From NCBI GenBank assembly GCA_023150195.1, contig JAKLLI010000124.1, positions 1-10,085 of the forward strand: a stretch of DNA of 10,085 bases. The letters are read 5' to 3'. This DNA is from Azonexus sp. (lineage in GTDB: Bacteria; Pseudomonadota; Gammaproteobacteria; Burkholderiales; Rhodocyclaceae). Made by a program: the position numbers and the translations under genes. Shown piece after piece: positions 6,936 through 10,085 of the stretch (positions within the stretch are counted from its first letter, which is position 1; every line of letters starts with the position of its first letter). The notes beneath the pieces were generated by a model that saw only the letters and a list, made by a program, of their open reading frames with translations, had not been told where the DNA came from and searched no databases.

Positions 6936-8683
6936 GCTGCCTCCGAGAATTGCAGTCGATAGAGCTGGGCATAGGCCGCGTTGCGACCCAGCAGTTCGGC
7001 GTGATGACCGGATTCGACGATCTTGCCGTTGGCGAGTACCACGATGAGGTCCGCGTTTTCCACGGTCGACAGGCGATGCGCAATGACCAGCGTCGTCCGT
7101 CCGGCCATCAGACGCTCAAGCGCCTCCTGAACGACGCGCTCGGATTCGTTGTCCAGCGCCGAGGTCGCCTCGTCCAGCACCAGAATCGGCGCGTTCTTGA
7201 GAATGGCGCGGGCAATTGCCAGTCGCTGGCGCTGGCCGCCGGACAAGCGGTTGCCGTTTTCGCCGATCACCGTGTCAAACCCATCGGGCAAGGCCCGGAT
7301 GAAATCCAGCGCATTGGCTGCACGCGCCGCCGCTTCAATGGCCTCCATCGGCGCACCGGTCATGTCGCCATAGGCAATATTGGCCGCCACGGTGTCGTTG
7401 AAGAGCAGGACATCCTGGCTCACATACGCAATATGGCGCCGCAGATCGTGCATGGTCAGCGCCTGCAAGTCGTGACCATCGAGCAACACCGCCCCGGTAT
7501 CCGGGTTATAGAAACGCGCCACCAAGGCCGCCAGTGTCGATTTGCCACCACCGGACTGGCCGACCAGCGCCACGGTTTTACCCGCAGGCACCGCCAGTGA
7601 CACGTTCTGCAACACCGGCCGCTCCGCGCTCGGGTAGCGGAAACAGACATCGCGGAATTCCAGATCGCCGCGCACGTTCGTCAACACCGCTTGCCCCTGG
7701 TCGGTTTCGTCGGCCTCGTCGAGCAGCTGGAACACGCTTTCTGCTGCCGCCAGTCCACGCTGCAGGGGCGCATTCACATCGGCCAGATGGCGCAGGGGGG
7801 AAAGCAACATCAACATGGCCGTAATGAAGGACACGAAACTGCCCACCGTGGAATCCCCGGAAGCCGACTGCATGATGGCCACGTAAATCACCACCGCCAC
7901 CGCCACCGAAGCCAGCACATGCACGATGGGCGTTGTTGCCGCCGCGGCCACGGCCTGGCGCATGTTCTGCCGCCGGACCTCGTCGTTGATGGTGAAGAAG
8001 CGGGCGGATTCCTGGGTTTCACCCCCGAACACCTTGATCACACGGTTGCAATTGGCCGTTTCCTGCAGCACCTGCACCATGTTGGAAATACTGATCTGGG
8101 CGTTACGGCTGGCCTTGCGCAAACGGCCGGAAAAGGCGCGCATCACCACGGCAATCGCCGGAATCAGCGCCACGCAAATCAGGGTCAGCTTCCAGTTCAG
8201 CCAGATCAGCCAGGCAAACAGGCCGATCACGGCAAGGCCATCCTTGAGGACAGTCACGACCACGCTGGTCGCCGCCGAGGCCACGCCGTTCACGTCATAC
8301 GCGATCTTGGTCAGCGGGATATTGGAAGAATTGGCCTGAAAATACCCCAGCGGCAGACGCACCATCTTGGCGTACATCTCGGCCCGGATATCGGCAATCA
8401 CCCGGTTCGATATCCAGGAAAAACCGTAGGACGAGAGAAAGTTGAAAATACCCCGGAGAATGAAAATCCCGACGATGCCCAAGGGAATCAGGATGGGATG
8501 CTCCATGCCGCCTTCCGGGACAAAGCCCTTGTCGAGCACCGGCTTGAGCATGGCCGGAAACATGGGCTCGGTGGCTGCCAGAATGGCCGTTGCCAGCAAG
8601 GACAAGGCAATCGCCAGTTTGTAGGGGCGCAGATAACGCAGCAAACGTGCGTAAATTTGACGGCTGGTGGTATCGCTTTTCAT
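6932..8683 (-). CDS. msbA: Lipid A-core flippase MsbA (ABC exporter)
   Basis: This is a 583-residue half-transporter, about the length of E. coli MsbA (582). It dimerises and uses ATP to flip lipid A-core from the inner to the outer leaflet of the inner membrane. Residues 1-320 are the membrane domain: hydrophobic helices near 23-45, 64-83, 139-180 and 250-295, with the MsbA-like RHLADVNAPLQRGLAAAESVFQLL (298-321). The ATPase domain has Walker A GQSGGGKST (375-383), Q-loop Gln423, signature LSGGQ (480-484), Walker B ILVLDE (500-505), D-loop SALD and switch His536. The intracellular segment SSNIPLTKIAYD (119-130) lacks the Gly usual in the S/T-x-G-L-x-S/T-R motif of ABC exporters. The ATG has only a weak TGGA upstream; a TATAAT box lies 24 nt further up. 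It overlaps the next gene by 4 bases. Its place among LPS glycosyltransferases favours MsbA over a drug exporter. Confidence 0.95.
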   Translation of the reverse strand: MKSDTTSRQIYARLLRYLRPYKLAIALSLLATAILAATEPMFPAMLKPVLDKGFVPEGGMEHPILIPLGIVGIFILRGIFNFLSSYGFSWISNRVIADIRAEMYAKMVRLPLGYFQANSSNIPLTKIAYDVNGVASAATSVVVTVLKDGLAVIGLFAWLIWLNWKLTLICVALIPAIAVVMRAFSGRLRKASRNAQISISNMVQVLQETANCNRVIKVFGGETQESARFFTINDEVRRQNMRQAVAAAATTPIVHVLASVAVAVVIYVAIMQSASGDSTVGSFVSFITAMLMLLSPLRHLADVNAPLQRGLAAAESVFQLLDEADETDQGQAVLTNVRGDLEFRDVCFRYPSAERPVLQNVSLAVPAGKTVALVGQSGGGKSTLAALVARFYNPDTGAVLLDGHDLQALTMHDLRRHIAYVSQDVLLFNDTVAANIAYGDMTGAPMEAIEAAARAANALDFIRALPDGFDTVIGENGNRLSGGQRQRLAIARAILKNAPILVLDEATSALDNESERVVQEALERLMAGRTTLVIAHRLSTVENADLIVVLANGKIVESGHHAELLGRNAAYAQLYRLQFSEAA

Positions 8684-8707
8684 TTAAATCCATCAAGTAA
8701 GCGCGCG

Positions 8708-8713
8708 ATTATA
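8708..8713 (-). promoter_or_regulatory. Probable sigma-70 -10 box for msbA and downstream genes
   Basis: The minus strand reads CACTGTATAATCGCGCGC, an exact TATAAT in an otherwise GC-rich 53-bp gap (8684-8736), the only real gap in the cluster. Transcription would begin near 8701, leaving a leader of about 18 nt before the msbA ATG. No TTGACA-like -35 hexamer is visible at 16-18 bp spacing (GCCGGG or CCGGGG instead), and the TG directly precedes the box without the extra base of an extended -10 element. I infer a second, internal promoter that lets msbA be expressed apart from the two upstream glycosyltransferase genes. No terminator-like hairpin is seen in the gap, so read-through from upstream is likely. 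Confidence 0.45.
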
Positions 8714-8736
8714 CAGTGCACCCCGCCAGCCCCGGC

Positions 8737-9882
8737 TCAGGCCTGGGCCAGTTCCCGGTACAGACCCAGCAGGCGGCCCGCCATGCTGTCCAGCGTGAGC
8801 GGCAGCGCCACCTCGCGGGCGGCGAGCTGCGCATCCGCACGCCCGGCCAGCACACACAAGCGGTCCAGCGCAGCGCTCAGGGCATCGCCATCGAGCGGAT
8901 CGACGACTTCGCCATTGACGCCGGGACGCACCCACTCCTTGGCCCCACAGGCAATCGACGTCACCATCGGCAAGCCACAGGCCAGTGCCTCCAGCGCGGC
9001 ATTCGGGCAGGGGTCGTAGAGCGTGGGCAGCACAAAACCATCCGCCGCGCCGTACCACGGGCGCACATCCTTGAGTGGCCCCGTAAAGATGACCCGCTGG
9101 CCCAGACCCAGTTTTTCCGCCAATGCGCGCATCGCTTTCAGACGGCGATCCGCGCCAACGATGGCCAGGCGCACCTCCTTGCGCTGCATGCGGGCAAACG
9201 CGGCCAGCAATTGCGGCACCCCTTTGCGCTCGAAACCGCTGCCCACGTACAGCAGCAGGGGCAGATCCTCGGGAATGCCGGCCTGCAGACGCACCGTGGC
9301 ACGATGTTCCTCACGCAATCCCGGATGAAACACGGCGGTATCCACCCCGTTGTAAATCACCTTGAGCTTGCTGCGGTCGACACCATAAAAGGTCGAAATC
9401 TCATCGGCCACCATCTGCGAATTGCAGATCACCGCCTTGAGCGCCGGATGGCCGAACATGGCCTGTTCCGCCGCCAGCACATAGCGATGAAACCCGGACA
9501 ACTGCTGCCCCAAGCGGCCCAGCGGCCCGAGTACCCGCGCCCGATGCTGCAACCACGCCGCATGCACGCCGTCGCCGGCGCGAAAGATCATGCTGCCGGG
9601 AATCCGCTCGTGCGACTGCACGATGTCGTAAGCGCCCTGCGCCATTTCCTGTGCCGCTGCGGCGGCAAAGCTGCGATCCCGCGCGGCACGCCCCCCCCAG
9701 ACGCGGGAATACGGCGGATCGCAGGTGATCTGGCGAAAGCCTTCGCGCGGCGCGCCGTCCCAGCTCCGGGTAAACAGCGTCACCTCGGCGCCCTCGCCGG
9801 CCAGCGCCCCCAGTGCGCGCTCGACAAAGCGCTCCGCCCCGCCGTAGGGGTTGTAGCGCTGACGAACGATGGCGATCTTCAC
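8737..9882 (-). CDS. GT4-family glycosyltransferase, WaaG-like (LPS core)
   Basis: This is a 381-residue GT-B enzyme resembling WaaG-type LPS core glucosyltransferases. Seen: the N-terminal MKIAIVRQRYNPYGGAERFVERAL (first residues, Gly-Gly loop at 14-15), VQSHERIPGSMIFRAGDGVH (88-107), typical of this branch, VIYNGVDTAVFHP (175-187), LYVGSGFERKGVPQLLAAF (211-229, with R219 and K220), and the acidic motif DPCPNAALE (D290, E298, in place of E-x7-E) followed by ALACGLPMVTSIACGAKEWV (299-318). The start is a GTG at 9882-9880 that overlaps the upstream stop (GTGA); there is no clear ribosome-binding site, so coupling is likely. Codons 62-64 (TGG GGG GGG) form a run of eight G at 9698-9691, a possible slippage site. 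It probably adds the first hexose onto the inner-core heptose; this is inferred from family and neighbours. Confidence 0.92.
   Translation of the reverse strand: MKIAIVRQRYNPYGGAERFVERALGALAGEGAEVTLFTRSWDGAPREGFRQITCDPPYSRVWGGRAARDRSFAAAAAQEMAQGAYDIVQSHERIPGSMIFRAGDGVHAAWLQHRARVLGPLGRLGQQLSGFHRYVLAAEQAMFGHPALKAVICNSQMVADEISTFYGVDRSKLKVIYNGVDTAVFHPGLREEHRATVRLQAGIPEDLPLLLYVGSGFERKGVPQLLAAFARMQRKEVRLAIVGADRRLKAMRALAEKLGLGQRVIFTGPLKDVRPWYGAADGFVLPTLYDPCPNAALEALACGLPMVTSIACGAKEWVRPGVNGEVVDPLDGDALSAALDRLCVLAGRADAQLAAREVALPLTLDSMAGRLLGLYRELAQA
9691..9698 (-). repeat. G8 homopolymer tract within the WaaG-like gene
   Basis: Eight consecutive C on the plus strand read as eight G in the coding strand, covering the last two bases of Trp62 and the codons for Gly63 and Gly64. 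A gain or loss of one base would shift the frame in the first sixth of the protein. Poly-G tracts of this kind drive phase variation of LPS glycosyltransferases in Neisseria and Campylobacter; eight is near the lower end of useful lengths, so this is only a candidate. Confidence 0.6.
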
Positions 9883-10085
9883 GGAGCCAGCAAGGCGTTA
9901 ACCGCCGCCAAAACCTCGTCGACCGTCACTGCCGTCAAGCAATCGCTGACCTTGCCGCTGCCGCAGCCATCCAGCCCGCACGGCCGGCAGGTATGGCGGC
10001 TGGTGACCACGCGGCTGGGCACGCCCCACGGTCCCCACTGTTTGTCGCCCGAGGGGCCAAAGATGGCGACCACCGGCGTCCCCAC
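9879..10085 (-). CDS. GT9-family heptosyltransferase (RfaQ/heptosyltransferase III-like), C-terminal end, cut by right edge
   Basis: Only the last 68 codons are inside the window; the GTG at the very edge is internal, not a start. The visible part, VGTPVVAIFGPSGDKQWGPWG then HTCRPCGLDGCGSGKVSDCL, is the characteristic C-terminal stretch of GT9 enzymes annotated as putative LPS heptosyltransferase III: the FGPS/xxxxWGP motif lines the ADP-heptose pocket, and a four-Cys cluster (CRPCGLDGCGSGKVSDC) follows. Such Cys clusters are common in this subgroup; a structural or metal-binding role is possible but not shown. The final helix TVDEVLAAVNALLAP ends at the TGA, which overlaps the GTG of the next gene. 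It probably adds a heptose to the LPS inner core and is co-transcribed with the WaaG-like gene. Confidence 0.85.
   Translation of the reverse strand: MGTPVVAIFGPSGDKQWGPWGVPSRVVTSRHTCRPCGLDGCGSGKVSDCLTAVTVDEVLAAVNALLAP

Noticed and set aside
8295..8696. Minus-strand frame of 133 codons starting just upstream of msbA
   Set aside because: It uses the ATG at 8693 out of frame with msbA and overlaps its first 130 codons; no recognisable protein.
8684..8736. Possible terminator after the WaaG-like gene
   Set aside because: The GC-rich stretch has no inverted repeat followed by a T run on the coding strand.
7691..9019. Plus-strand open frame of 442 codons
   Set aside because: Antisense to msbA and the WaaG-like gene; His/Gln-rich low-complexity translation with no family motif.
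1..10085. Defence system, prophage, insertion sequence, CRISPR array or tRNA
   Set aside because: I saw no transposase, integrase, nuclease or spaced repeats, and no tRNA-like sequence; all space is taken by surface-glycan genes.

Overview
The window is a single-strand gene cluster for making and exporting lipopolysaccharide (LPS) or a related cell-surface glycan. Every gene I can support lies on the minus strand, so transcription runs from the right edge to the left edge. High GC, almost no intergenic space and short stop/start overlaps point to one operon, or two, in a Gram-negative proteobacterium. The style of the proteins (an RfaQ-like GT9 with a Cys-rich tail, MsbA inside a glycosyltransferase run, an AsnB-type amidotransferase, an OafA-type acyltransferase) suggests a betaproteobacterium, perhaps near the Rhodocyclaceae. 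That taxonomic call is inference from protein style only.

Layout in order of transcription: (1) the C-terminal end of a GT9 heptosyltransferase, cut by the right edge (10085-9879); (2) a WaaG-like GT4 glycosyltransferase (9882-8737); (3) a 53-bp gap with a TATAAT box, the only real intergenic space; (4) the lipid A-core flippase MsbA (8683-6932); (5) a GT4 glycosyltransferase that seems to lack about 30 residues of its C-terminal domain (6935-5922); (6) a complete GT9 heptosyltransferase-like protein (5919-4888); (7) a WabH-like GT4 (4886-3804); (8) a class II glutamine amidotransferase of the asparagine synthetase B family (3804-1966); (9) another GT4 (1969-830); (10) a very short hexapeptide-repeat acyltransferase remnant (814-575); (11) the N-terminal 195 residues of an acyltransferase-3 membrane O-acyltransferase, cut by the left edge (585-1).

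Working model: the GT9 and GT4 enzymes add heptoses and hexoses to the lipid A-core on the inner face of the inner membrane. The AsnB-like enzyme may amidate a uronic acid or similar carboxylate on the glycan, and the acyltransferase may O-acetylate it. MsbA flips the lipid A-core to the periplasmic face.

I do not see a new biological system here. The most notable features are two genes that look internally shortened in frame (the GT4 at 6935-5922 and the hexapeptide acyltransferase at 814-575), a G8 homopolymer early in the WaaG-like gene, and the amidotransferase set between two glycosyltransferases. I found no RNA genes, CRISPR arrays, insertion sequences or convincing terminators. No stretch over 300 bases lacks a gene.
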